From Hirudo medicinalis (taxonomy: Eukaryota > Annelida > Clitellata > Hirudinida > Hirudinidae), in NCBI GenBank assembly GCA_011800805.1, contig MPNW01000349.1:1-49381 (forward strand): DNA of 49,381 nucleotides. The letters are read 5' to 3'. Under the pieces are notes generated by a model, which was given only the letters and a program-made list of their open reading frames with translations, did not search any database and was not told where the DNA came from. The translations under genes were made by a program, and so were the position numbers. This document shows positions 1 to 11,100 of the stretch, one piece after another (positions within the stretch are counted from its first letter, which is position 1; every line of letters begins with the position of its first letter).

Positions 1-119
1 TTGTTCGGGTTCTTATTTCTTCCCTCAGGACTGACTGGGCCGGACATTCCATGAGGAAATGACGGACATTTTCATCCTCCTGAGGGCATACCTGGCATTT
101 TCCGTCTGGATGATGCTTC
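1..119 (-). mobile_element. Non-LTR retrotransposon (LINE) C-terminal fragment
   Basis: Read on the minus strand, this stretch gives an open peptide with a Cys-x2-Cys ... His-Phe-Leu-x2-Cys-Pro pattern (segments KCQVCPQEDENV and RHFLMECPAQS). This zinc-knuckle-like motif is typical of the C-terminal end of LINE reverse-transcriptase proteins. The fragment runs off the left edge of the window and stops next to the inverted-repeat element that begins near 125. No start, RT core or poly-A tail is visible, so it is a relic. Assignment to a particular LINE clade is not possible from this piece. Confidence 0.6.
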
Positions 120-124
120 AAGAG

Positions 125-628
125 AACCGCCGAATCTGCCGCAATCAATATTCATAACAAGATGGCCTCCGTCAATCAAAATAAACTCCGCCCACCAAAT
201 GATTAAAAGTAACTTGCGTCAATGAAATTAATGAATTAACTTGAAGTAAAGTAATATAGTTATTTATTGTAATTCATAACAATTTAATAATTACGTCTAC
301 CAAATGATTAAAAGCAACAGCGTGCATTGGAACTCATCCGTGAATATTATCCAGTATGAATCAGTCCTTTTAAGGGCTACCCCAATTACCGACAGCATTG
401 TTCGCGCATCACGTATTAGTATTTATCCGATCTTTCGATTGCCTTTTTCATAGTGCCTTATGTGTCCGAACTGGATGTGAAAGCAATTTTTAATCGATTC
501 ATTATTTTGTTTTATTTATCTATTTATAAACTTGGAAAATTTACTTTTAATCATTTAGTGGGCGGAGTTTATTTTGGTGGGAGGAGTCCATCTTGTTATG
601 AATATTGATCGCGGCAGATTCGGCGGTT
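125..628. mobile_element. MITE-like element with ~88-bp terminal inverted repeats
   Basis: Bases 125-212 and 541-628 are inverted copies of each other with only a few mismatches. Both ends start with CCGCCGAATCTGCCGC and run inward through ATATTCATAACAAGATGG and AAATGATTAAAAGTAA. The inner motif ACCAAATGATTAAAAG is also repeated at 299-314. The ~330-bp interior has no coding potential, so this looks like a non-autonomous DNA transposon. A clear target-site duplication was not resolved by eye, and the superfamily is unknown. Confidence 0.85.
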
Positions 629-1459
629 TTACCCCCACATATTTCTACATTATGCTCTATAGCTTACATTTTTGAATCAACTTTTCTATTTGCGTAATTT
701 GACTGGACTGTCAAGATTTAGCTGGGGTGACAAACAAGACTAGAGTAATCGGGTATCGGTCCAATCATGAAACTTGCGCAACAACCAAAATAAAGTTGTG
801 GTACCCGCTACCTGGGAGAATGTCAGACTCGTCAAGTTTCAAAAGACACACGGGGATGTTAGCTACCAAAGTCCAATAAAAGGCCAGACTTCTGTAGGTC
901 AGATCTTTGATTATAAGAGTATAAATGCCCTTGATGCATGGAAGGTGCCCCCGCTATTGGTCAGCACCCCCTTATTACAAAATCCTGTCTAAACCCTATG
1001 TAAAACCTCTATTACTTAGCTCATTATTACAATAAAATAACTCATCATGACCCATGTTATTCAATATCCAGTAAATACGCAGTGACGAAAGGAACAAACT
1101 AAAACTTCAATATTCTTCACTTTTTTTGAGAATGCAACTGCCTCAGGCTCTTGCACTGATATCTTTCACTGATTGAAGTTTAATGGACTAATGCCCATCA
1201 ACTAGTGCTTATGAACAAATAAACGCCTTTTGGTTATGACAGCAATTTAAAATCAATAAGCCAGTTCATTATGAATTTCCCTCTTCCAGAATTAACATCC
1301 GGAAACATCCATCAGAAATCATTTAACAATATTTAACAATTATCAATATTTTTTAATAATTTATTTATTGTAAATATCCAATCCTACATATAGACTAATC
1401 TAAACAGCCCAAAAGCAAGTATGCACAGTATCACAGTGAAACAAAATATGCAACCCTGA
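629..1459. other. Non-coding spacer, downstream flank of ZDHHC23
   Basis: No recognisable gene lies here. A short open frame at 774-992 (72 codons, no ATG start in frame) matches nothing I recognise and is probably chance. The right part is the presumed 3' UTR of the minus-strand ZDHHC23 gene, with AATAAA signals on the minus strand at 1360-1369. Confidence 0.5.
1360..1369 (-). promoter_or_regulatory. Candidate polyadenylation signals of ZDHHC23
   Basis: Two overlapping AATAAA hexamers on the minus strand lie about 95 nt downstream of the ZDHHC23 stop codon, in an AT-rich 3' flank. Confidence 0.5.
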
Positions 1460-4400
1460 TTACTGATAACTTTGCTTCCTCTTATTCCTTAAGAAGTCCA
1501 GCCAATTCACAATAAATCCACGATTATTGCTGTTAAAGGACGAGAACAAGAAAAAAGAACTTCGTTTCATCTTGCGAGCTTTTACCATTTCCAGACTTGT
1601 AACATTCTGGCTAATATAAATGATTTGCTGGAGGAGAAGGATCACTATAAAAATTAGTCCACAGCTTGTGAAGAAGACTGTACATATGCAAAGACCTGTC
1701 CTGCAAACAAATTTATCCATCTTTCAAACTTTGGAATATAATGAAATAAATTAAATCGGTTTTATCAAATATTTTTAATCCATGTGATTCAGTCATACCT
1801 TTTAAAAACTTATTTTCTAAAATTTCTAGAACAGATTGGGCAAGGGTAAAATCCACCAATTGCTAGGATATATTCTCAAAAAAAAAAAAAATTGGACATA
1901 ACATAATGTGGCAAGCAAGTTAGCTCATCTAGACGAATTCTTGCTTACAATGCTAAAGGAAGTCATGTTGGCAACTTGCTTTTAGAAAAGGCACTATGTA
2001 TGCCCCACATTCAGTCAGGATTAATGTTTATGATTAATTAATTAAAAATATCACAGCACATAAATAAGCTGTAACATATATCTAAATAAATATATATAAA
2101 TCTAAGGGAGTCATAAGCACCCATTAGCTAATTCATTAATACTATCAAAGAATCTTTTTTAAGCCTAAAAAGAATCTTTGCAACAAATCAGAAGTCTTTT
2201 ACAATATTTCAGCTGGTGTTGGCAAGCCCTGTCATTTTTAAACAAGCAAATCTGTTTACTTAAGTAATAAATACAGAAACATAAAAAATAATGAATCGAC
2301 TGATAATGAACAATATTTTCAAAAATGTTTCCTAAACAAGTAACTTTTAATATAACTGAGTCAGAGAACTACAAATGACTGAAATTGACAGATCTGCTTT
2401 TGTGGTCAATTAGCCTTAGAGGCCTGACAAAAACTCTAGTGTACTCTAGTTTGTTATAGAGTTATCACTGAAAACAAAGCAGATAATGATAACTTTTGAA
2501 GTTTCGTTATCATCTAGTAAGGCCGGAGGAAAATCAAAAATTTGTTTAATACAATTTGAATAAAAATAGATAGCCAAAGGCAAAACCAATTTATTTAAGC
2601 ACCATAAAAGCTATGGAAATGGAAATTTAAAACTCACGGAAAATCAGAATACAAAAACCGACAATCGGATGGAAGAAGTACCCAATCCAGGTATATCTCC
2701 GGCGTACAAATTGATGTCATGGTCAGATTAACCATATATAATCCCACCAGGAGAGTCATGACCAAAAAGAAGAAAAATGATCTATGGTTGTGCTGACCTA
2801 TGCAGATATCCAACCTGCAGTGGCAATAATTATATGTTATCGATTGAAAAAAAAAATTAATTGATAATGTTACATTCTGTGATATTATCATAACTAAGGC
2901 TCTATAAATAAAACTAACTAAAATTGTACTAATTCAAATTAATAAATCATGTTTACAATGTAATATATCAATGATTCCCATGCATTATCTTTTAAATAAA
3001 TAGTAATTTAATTTTAAAAATACTTTAAAAATGTTATCTGAATGACATTTGACATTTATAAAAATACCAGCCAGTATCTTTCTTAATTATTAAATTAAGA
3101 ACCAACCAGTCACAATGATGATCCCTCCCACATACACATTTCTCACACTTTGGACAATGACCTGATCTCGCTGGCTTTATAATTCCACATGGCAAGCAAT
3201 CAACATTGAGCACACCATCTATGGAAATGTTGGTGATTTAAATACAACCAGAATAGGTAAGATCATATCAAAGTGGATAAAGCTAATATCTGAAAAATTT
3301 GAAGATGAAGTATCAAAGAATGTGATCAGTATGATATGACAGATTGAATTAAAAAATAGGCTCAGTATTGAGAAATTTTGGAGAATGGACAAGTGCTGCC
3401 ACCCAGTTCTTGCAAGACATGAGATAAGAGATGACAGGACAATTTTTATTGAAAGAAGGTGCTAGATACATAGGTTTACACTATGTTCCTTCTGTCTCTA
3501 GCTCTTTCTATATAATATAAACATAATAACATGTTTTACTATCAGGATCCCAGATGATTGTGAACAATAATAAATTATTATTTACTCATATCTAATGTTA
3601 ATGCCAAGATTAAATGAAACAACTTTATAAAAGTTCAAATGAAACAATGTACCAATAAATGTTTTAAAATATTGGAAAAACATGTAGACAGAATACTGAC
3701 CAATAATCGGTCTGGAGTCAATCCATGTAATTTCCTTATCCTGCAACATTGGTTCCCCTCCATCATGCGTTCGGGAATGTCTATGAATGTAACCGGGGTC
3801 TGACCTTGCTCCATGCAAAAACCACAAAGTCATCAGAAATGATGTTAGCAACAGCATAATTTCCCAAAGGAGAACCTGATTTGATAAATACTCCTAAGTG
3901 ATTCTGAAATTAATTTTGTTAATTTCTGAGATTCAGTCAAAAAAAATTCAACAAACCTTTCTGAAACCAATGACACAAGTCATAAAAATAACAAAAATAG
4001 TCAAGAAGGCTGCCTTCAAGGTTGAGTAATAAACTTGATTTCTTCCAAGTCTATCAGAAAATCAAAAAGAAATCATCTTTGAATTTACAATAAATGTATG
4101 GTCAGTCCAAAGTAGATAGAATGTGCATATTTTATGCAAAATTCTTGCAAATCAAACAATGGAATTTATTTATCAAATTTTGACATTGTGTCACTTTACC
4201 ATATATAAAACATCTTGCAAAATTTTGACTTCCTAATATAATTAAAACTTGTAAATTATATAAAAAATATGTTTTTGGGCCATGCAAAATAGATAGAAAG
4301 TGGTTTGCATATGAGCTATAAAATTAAATTAACAAGTGCAAACAAACTTCAAAATAGGTTTCTGTGGCATGCAAACATGATACTGTAAGAAATTTTCCTT

Positions 4401-5875
4401 TTTAGTTTTTTAATGGTAGTTTAGTGATGGGCAAAGGTAAAGCATTGTCCAAAAATGAGAGGAGGCAGATTGCAAAGCCTCCAGGAAAGACAATTAATCA
4501 AGATCAAAGATTGCTAAAGAGCTCAAATGATATTTCTAATTATCTGAATGCTCCTGAAGACTATGGAACCAGGAAATGTTCATGAATAAAGAAGACATTG
4601 TCTGCCAAACAGGAGAGACTGCTGGTGAGGAAAGTATCTGAAAATGTTTTGCCAACCAGCTATTGGCTGCAGTAGATATTGTGAAAGTATTGGAAAATAA
4701 TCTCCTGACTCTTGCTGAAAGGAAGCATAGTGCTAGCTATGCATTTCAGCAGGATAATGCTCCAATCCATATTTCCAAACTGACAATAACCTTTTTCATA
4801 AATGTTTTGAGTTGGCCAGCAAATTCTCCTGACCTCAATCCAATTGAAAATGCTTGGGCTAAGTTGTCAAGACTGGTTTACAAAGATGGAAAGCAATTTA
4901 ATTCAAAATCAGAGTTGGAAGATGCCATCAGCCCCACCTGGAATAAGCTGGAAACAGACTTTATAAGAAAAATTTTTCAATGGATAAAAGATCTTTTGAA
5001 ATAATAGCAAAAAATGGAAATACAATTTCATATTTAATATCTTTTTGTGCCAAAAAAATAAATGTTTGTTGTTATTATTGACTTTTGACATTTCCTCTCT
5101 ATCATCTTTTTGCATCGCAAAATTGTGGAATTAATATTTCACCAAACTCTAAAATAATTTTTGAAGTACTATTTACATAACTCAAATTTGAGTAATTTTA
5201 ACAAATTATTAGATGAGATATGAGTCAAAAAAATGGGTACTTTTATCTAATTTGGACTGGGTTTAAACTTCAAAAATAAATTATAAAATTATCAAAAATA
5301 TAATACATTCATATACTTAACTTAACATACAACAAATATCACAAAAACTCACTTTCCCAGTAACCGCAAACTTAAAAAAGCCAAGGTGAAGATAAATAAC
5401 ATCCAGTAAAAGCCCATAGCTCCAACAAACAATGAAAATGGAAGAATTATGAATGGCAGATAAATGTCCATTCTAATTCGCTTGGCACCTCCCATAAAAG
5501 GGATTCTAAATCTGTCCTGGATGGTTTCAGCAACTTCTTTAATGTTCTCTTTAGGAATGGATTCACACCTCAAGATACTTTTGATTGAATAAGAAAATAA
5601 TAACAATTAATTATTATAGTAGTAATAATAACAGGCAATGTCATATGGTCAATTTAATACAATTAACAAAATTCTTTCGTAATTTAAAAATCCTGATAAT
5701 TGTCTAAATTTAAACAAACGAATTATTAAAAATCGTAACAGATCAAAACATACTTATCACAAATTGAATCTAAGGCCTCACAATTACAAAAAGTAGCAAG
5801 CAAATGACTTCGCTCTCCTTTTATATTTTCGTACTCGCAAAAGCAAAGGGAATCCCTACTAGTGAATCGTGTCAT
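1460..5875 (-). CDS. ZDHHC23: Palmitoyltransferase ZDHHC23-like (DHHC protein acyltransferase)
   Basis: Seven exons (minus strand): 5875-5754, 5577-5353, 4050-3957, 3875-3701, 3218-3107, 2814-2638, 1700-1460. Together they encode 381 aa against about 409 in human ZDHHC23, and all phases agree. Family knowledge: the enzyme S-acylates cysteines of client proteins in Golgi/ER membranes. Seen: an N-terminal Cys-rich block (LCFCEYEN, CNCEALDSICDN), the conserved stretch DRFRIPFMGGAKR, four predicted membrane segments, and a zinc-binding DHHC domain at about residues 213-256. Catalytic Cys is 241 in RDHHCDWLDICIGQ. The C-terminal QQIIYISQNVT and NRGFIVNW blocks match ZDHHC23. Start chosen at the ATG directly before the Cys-rich block. 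Odd: Asp follows DHHC where Pro or Val is usual. Intron 2 carries a Tc1 element. Confidence 0.92.
4099..5263 (+). mobile_element. Tc1-type DNA transposon, internally deleted
   Basis: The ends are imperfect inverted repeats: CAGTCCAAAGTAGATAG starts at 4103 and the complement of CAGTCCAAATTAGATA ends near 5259. A TA dinucleotide borders each side (4097-4098 and 5264-5265), as expected for Tc1/mariner. The interior holds a transposase start at 4429 (MGKGKALSKNERRQIA, then SNYLNAPEDYGTRK), a frameshifted QERLLVRKVSEN stretch, and then the C-terminal catalytic part at 4663-5004 with FQQDNAP and SPDLNPIENAW. The middle of the transposase, with the first catalytic Asp, is missing, so the copy is inactive. 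It sits in intron 2 of ZDHHC23 in antisense orientation. Confidence 0.88.
4663..5004 (+). pseudogene. Tc1 transposase C-terminal fragment
   Basis: An open frame of 113 codons matches the Tc1 DDE domain C-terminal half. The second catalytic Asp is in FQQDNAPIH and the third acidic residue is the Glu of LNPIENAW, followed by the usual ELEDAI and W..L helix. The HTH part lies upstream (4429 onward) but is separated by a stop at about 4584 and a large deletion, so no full-length protein can be made. Confidence 0.85.
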
Positions 5876-6457
5876 AACTTGTTTATTTACGGAATTAAAC
5901 TGAAAAAAACTGCTAATGTGAAGCCCGTGCCTCCCTGCAATTCAATCGCCGAGAGTTTAGGAACTTCCGACTATAATTCAATTTGTATAACCACTTCTGA
6001 GATGTTGCTTTAATATAACTTTATGAAGTTAATTAGAAAATTAAGATCTAATAAATGATGCACAAACATTAAATAAACAAAATTGATTAATATCAGCAAA
6101 AAAGTTGGTTACTAAAGATTTCATTAGCAATGTCTCTTTAGAATGATGGGGAGTTTAGCGCAGATATTGATTAGAAATGCCCCTTAATCTAGTTACTTCA
6201 CTAAGCACATAATAATTAAATAATTTAATTAAATAATTAAAACACGAATTTATTAGTTTATTAAATAACATTAAAAATAAGAAATAAAAATTTGCACCAC
6301 ATCACTTTTGTGACATGATATAGCTCCTCCCCTCACGAATAATAAGTAGCTTCAAAACCAGGGCAACGGCTTTCTTTTTTTGGGGGGGGGGGGCATTTCT
6401 CACACCATTGTTAATTCCTTTAGGTCCACATTTGCTGGATTGCCAAGCATGGGGGAC

Positions 6458-6490
6458 CTGCTCCATCCAAATAATCTCGTTATTCAACGG
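6458..6490 (-). repeat. 33-bp dispersed motif, copy 1 (inverted)
   Basis: Read on the minus strand it begins CCGTTGAATAACGAGATTAT and ends at GAGCAG. It is an inverted near-copy of 6744-6776. The similarity stops abruptly on both sides, so this is a short dispersed motif and not a long terminal repeat. Confidence 0.6.
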
Positions 6491-6743
6491 CCTTATACTC
6501 CTAATCTCAGCCTGAGAAGGCACTTTTTAGTCGCTCTATCAATTTACATAGCGCCCTCTAGTAGGTGCTCAAATAACGACCCTTTTTCATTCCTTTCCAT
6601 AATCAAAGTGTAGTTTATTGTTTTACCTAAGCGCGCTGTGGGTATTTGATACCGAGAGGAGCTACCAGGATCTAGTTTTTATTGAGAAGCAATGAGAGTT
6701 TAGAGGTGATTTAGAGGTGGCCTCAATGCGGTAATATTAACGT

Positions 6744-6776
6744 CCGTTGAATAACAAGATTATTTGGACTGAGCAG
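6744..6776 (+). repeat. 33-bp dispersed motif, copy 2
   Basis: Begins CCGTTGAATAACAAGATTAT, continues TTGGACTGAGCAG, and differs from the inverted copy at 6458-6490 at few positions. A third, shorter relative (CCGTTGCATAACTAAGATTA) lies at 43650-43677. Confidence 0.6.
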
Positions 6777-8114
6777 CTTTACAATTTCAAGGCTGTTTCC
6801 GGCTGCATTGCAACACCGAAGCAACGCGCCGGAGGAGCCTGGACCAACCGAGACTACCCTTATTATCTAGTACTAAGTACTAAGAAACTCCTACCATGGA
6901 TCCTACCTACGGGGAATCATCAGAGGTATGCCCTCGTCACCGAACGTTTCGGCCCACACTCCTTGCGTTATGGGGGAGTGGGCCACCCATTTGATCAGAA
7001 GGGTGTCCCCTGTCGGTTATTACCCTATGTAAGCTATCTTCAGAACATCACCCATTATATGGTTATCGACTAAAGACTCGCGGCGATTTTTGCAAATCAA
7101 TATCATGTAATGCAAACTGAGCGTCATATTTTCTTTGTAGCGGTTGCCTTCCCTTTGAAAATTACGCTCACCGGCCGCGTGCATATATCACATTAAACGC
7201 TCACTCGCGTTGTAAATCATTTGCCAATGCACGACATCACTTCAACTGGCAAACCGCACATCTTTCATTTCCTCGAGGGAATTTGATCCTAACTCATGGC
7301 GTGTCTTCCACGAGGCCGGAAACTGTAAACGCACTCGGAACTGTGGTTTGATTCCGGTCCGGTATCGTTCGGCGTTTTACCTGAATGCACAGCTGCGTCA
7401 GAACGCTGTTTCTCCATCTCCCCTTCGCATTTAGTTCCCTTTCGGCAGGAACCGGAGGGGACATATTCCTTTTTTTGACTTGCTAGCAATTGAAGTATAT
7501 CGCGACGGGTTGCTAGTCCAATATCATTAAGTTTGGCACCAACATCGTCCGCTTGAGGACCTAATAAAACTAGAAATCGGTGACTAGCTCATGATGGCCA
7601 GATAACAGCCAGGCAAATGTCTGTAGTCATCTCGTTATGATACCAAATTACTAATGTCTTTGCTTTCGTTATGCAGCAACCTACTTGACCCCTTGCCCTA
7701 CCTTGGTCAAATTTAAAATCCTGGCCACTGGTGAAACCAACTTGTAGTTCCAATTAATTTTAAATTAATTTAAGTTTTTATTAAATGTATAACTTAACTG
7801 AACTACAGATTAATTAAAAAAATTTTATTTTAGAAAAGTGTTGTCAATGATACCAGGCTTTGAAGACCATTTTGAAGAAAATGTTTTAAAAATTAAATTA
7901 CTAACAAATATTTTTAAATTAAAATTAATCTGATTAGCAATAAAATAATTATTTTCAATAACTCTTAAAACATGCAAAATTAAAATTTCGAAAGTGCTTT
8001 TTTTTTAACTTTTAAACTGATTAGATAGGTTTTTAGTTGCATCGCAGATTTTGTGTCGCATTACTAATTACACCAGAGCTTTCGCATTCTGTCGTTCTGA
8101 ATGACTAGATCTAT

Positions 8115-11100
8115 ATGACAGCGTTAGGAAATAATATGACGACCGAATCCCCCAGAAGAACTTCAAAATTTGGTGGCATAATTATTAAGCCCCAGCCAGT
8201 GAGGTAAGTTGTTAATTGTTATGAACAGCTGATTCGTCATTCTTGTGTGAAGAACCACAATCCATTTGAAATTGATACAGTTTTATAGAAAGTTCGTAAC
8301 ATTTCGTGTCAACTAAACATCGTTATTTTAGTGACAAGTCCATGATGGAAAGCGTCGTCGATTTTTTTCAAGATTTTGTAAGTATTTTTTGGCCATTGTT
8401 CTGTTGTCCAGTTGTCAAAATATAGCTATTCTCCTTGTTATATTCTAAATACCATTCGATATAGTCTCATGAGCTTTTTAATTCACTTTGTAATTTTTTG
8501 TTTTTTATAATTCAAGACTTTAAGTAAAGCACCAGAGGACAAAGAAAAGGTTTGCTGGGTTCAATTTGAACAGTTGCAGTCCAATGGTAAAATATTAAAT
8601 TACTTTTAATGTTTAATTTAGTATGGTTACAATAATAATAGAATACCATTCAATATTACATAATGAGATTATTACTGCCAGTATTCTTTACTAAGAATGA
8701 TAATGTAGTCTATGTTAAGCAGCTTGTCTTTATCATCTTTACCTGTTGTGGTATAATAAGTCAAATAAGTTTAACCATCTTAAATTAATAAGTCTTCACA
8801 ATAATCATAAATCAAACTAGCCAAATGATGTAACTATATTTTGAAAAGGATTATTTGTAACATTTACAACTGCTTTATTTTTTAAAGGACACTTATTTTG
8901 CAATATATGAATTAATATTTTTATGATTTAATTTATTTCACTCCTTTAAAAGTCAAAAATATTTTTTTTGCACAGAAAGTCTTGTCTCCAGCAATCCCAA
9001 GGCAAACATCCAAAACATCAAAGAGACATCAGGTCCTATGATGTTTCTGATACTTGGATATATGAGTGGTGCACAAATTTGGCATGTTGCTGTAAGTCAA
9101 TAACATTCATTAGTGCATTACAAATAAGTGTTAGGATAAAAAATAGTGAAATATAGACAGGTATTTGAACTCATTTAAAATTACTTTAAAGGACTGCAGA
9201 CAAATAATTGCCTACCGTTAATATACTTATTGTAAAATATTATATCATACTATTAATGTTATTATTATTACTGTTGTTGCTGTTATTATTATTGTTGTCA
9301 TTAATTATTAAATTTATATAACATCACAAGCATAAGCATGTTTTTTGGCTCACATTATTCATCAATAACACATTTTTTAATACTTCACTCATTCTAAAAA
9401 ATAATTTGGAATGTGTCAATTTAAAAAAATTTATAGCTCGGATGTTCAACATCAGTTTTATTTAAGTTTTTCATAAGTTTTAATTTAAATTAATCATAAT
9501 TTTTTTGAATTTCACTTTATCATGAATGTTAATTTGTTAGCATTCTTATTTCATAGCATTGTTTCAGCAGGGCAATGGAGAAACCCAGGAAGTTTTAACA
9601 TTGAAGAAAGGACCAATCAGAAATCTGAAATTTCTCATCAGTCCTATTTCTAGTAAATTTTGCATAACTTCACATTTAGTTTTTTTTTAGCATTGCTTGC
9701 TATTTATTTCAACTCTTTAGTAAATATTATTATGTTAATAATATGTTTTTTTTAAGTTGTCTTGAATGAAGTTTTGATTTTTCTAAATATTTTTTATTAG
9801 CAACACAGAATGACTTGTTTTCCACCAAACGCCCCCTTATTGCTCTGACAGACTTTTCTGGGTTAGAAAAACAATCTGTTGTCTTCATCATTATTTAGTG
9901 GTTTTCCCAAAATTCCATGTCAAAGCAATTGTAAAGACAATTGCATTCACATTGGTGTTAGTGTTGTTCACTACTAATAGTGATGTCAGAAGCATTAATG
10001 ACTGCTGTAATCATGCTGCCATATAATTTCGACCAAGCTGACCTTAATAATGATAGTTTATTTCGCAACATGGGCATAGGCTCAAATTTACCATGTCAAG
10101 CCACATTGTTAAATTGTTAGTGTTTTAGTGTTCAAATTTAATCATTTAAATTTTTACCACGGAATGAAAAAGAGTTGACCAAGCATTCACAATGTTGAGA
10201 ATCTTGTCGCTCAAGTACGGCGAAGAAGTTTACAACATTCCTTATCAGCAACCAGTTTTGGACATCCTATGCAACTATAGGTAATGTGAGATCTGAGCAA
10301 CTTGTATAGATAATAAAAATTGTTAAATGCCATCATGTAACTATGCATATCATTTATGTATGGACTAATTACATAAATAAAATCATTTTGCATTTTAATA
10401 AAATCTTAATCTAATCACATGGATCCATTACTAATAAGGAGTTATTTCATGTTAAATTTTCAGGGTAGTGGTCATTGCATTCCTCCAGAAATTAGAAGTT
10501 TTAGACTCAAGAAATTTCAAGCCTAAATTTTCCATCTCTAGTGAATTTTTCTTTTGATTTAAGTGGATAATCATTTAAAGTTGAAATTGATATTCGTTGA
10601 TATGTTAAAATATGATATGATAAAAAGAATTCTGCTTATAAGATAATTGATTTATGACATTAAGATGTAGTAAACTAGAGGCAGGCTTGAGTAGTTTTAT
10701 TCCTCTACTAAACTATTGATTATCATTTAAAAGCTTAATGTTATCAATTAGAAAATTAGAATGACTGTTTTTAAAATGCTGATTTTTTCAGACTGCTCTC
10801 TGTCTCCCGGCATTAATCCAAATCCCGTGGCTCTCAGTTCCAGATGGCTAGCATACTCTGACAAAAATGTTGGTTTTACAGGCCTTCTGTCCTTGTCATT
10901 GTGATCATCTTTTTATAACTCTATTTTGTAATAATTTTATTGTTTTTGGTTAACATTTCAAAATATTTAGTTATGAGATTCATCAATGTTTAAGCACATA
11001 TATTTTGCAAGCAGTGATTTTTCGAAAATGTTTTATGAAAACATGAACAGCATTGATGAATTTATTAAATGCTAAGGTGTTGTCTTAGCTTTCTACCACT

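Larger units (their letters stand above)
5876..8114. other. Divergent intergenic spacer between ZDHHC23 and BCAS3
   Basis: This 2.2-kb spacer separates the start codons of two genes transcribed away from each other and should contain both promoters. The middle (about 6300-7560) is richer in GC and repeat-like: a run of 12 G at 6382-6393, an inverted pair of 33-bp motifs at 6458-6490 and 6744-6776, and GC-rich sequence at 6800-7040 and 7280-7460. Open frames there (6302-7073, 7289-7489) resemble no protein I know and look like chance frames in repeats. No tRNA was found. Confidence 0.5.

Noticed and set aside
774..992. 72-codon open frame as a gene
   Set aside because: It lacks an ATG, has no recognisable domain and no splice-linked neighbours.
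6382..6393. Run of 12 G as a G-quadruplex regulatory element
   Set aside because: It is a simple homopolymer in repeat sequence; nothing ties it to a promoter.
6302..7073. Overlapping open frames on both strands as coding exons
   Set aside because: They fall in repeat-like, GC-richer sequence, overlap on opposite strands and resemble no protein family known to me.
7330..7365. Possible tRNA B box (GGTTTGATTCC) suggesting a tRNA gene
   Set aside because: No A box at the right distance and no acceptor stem or cloverleaf could be drawn around it.
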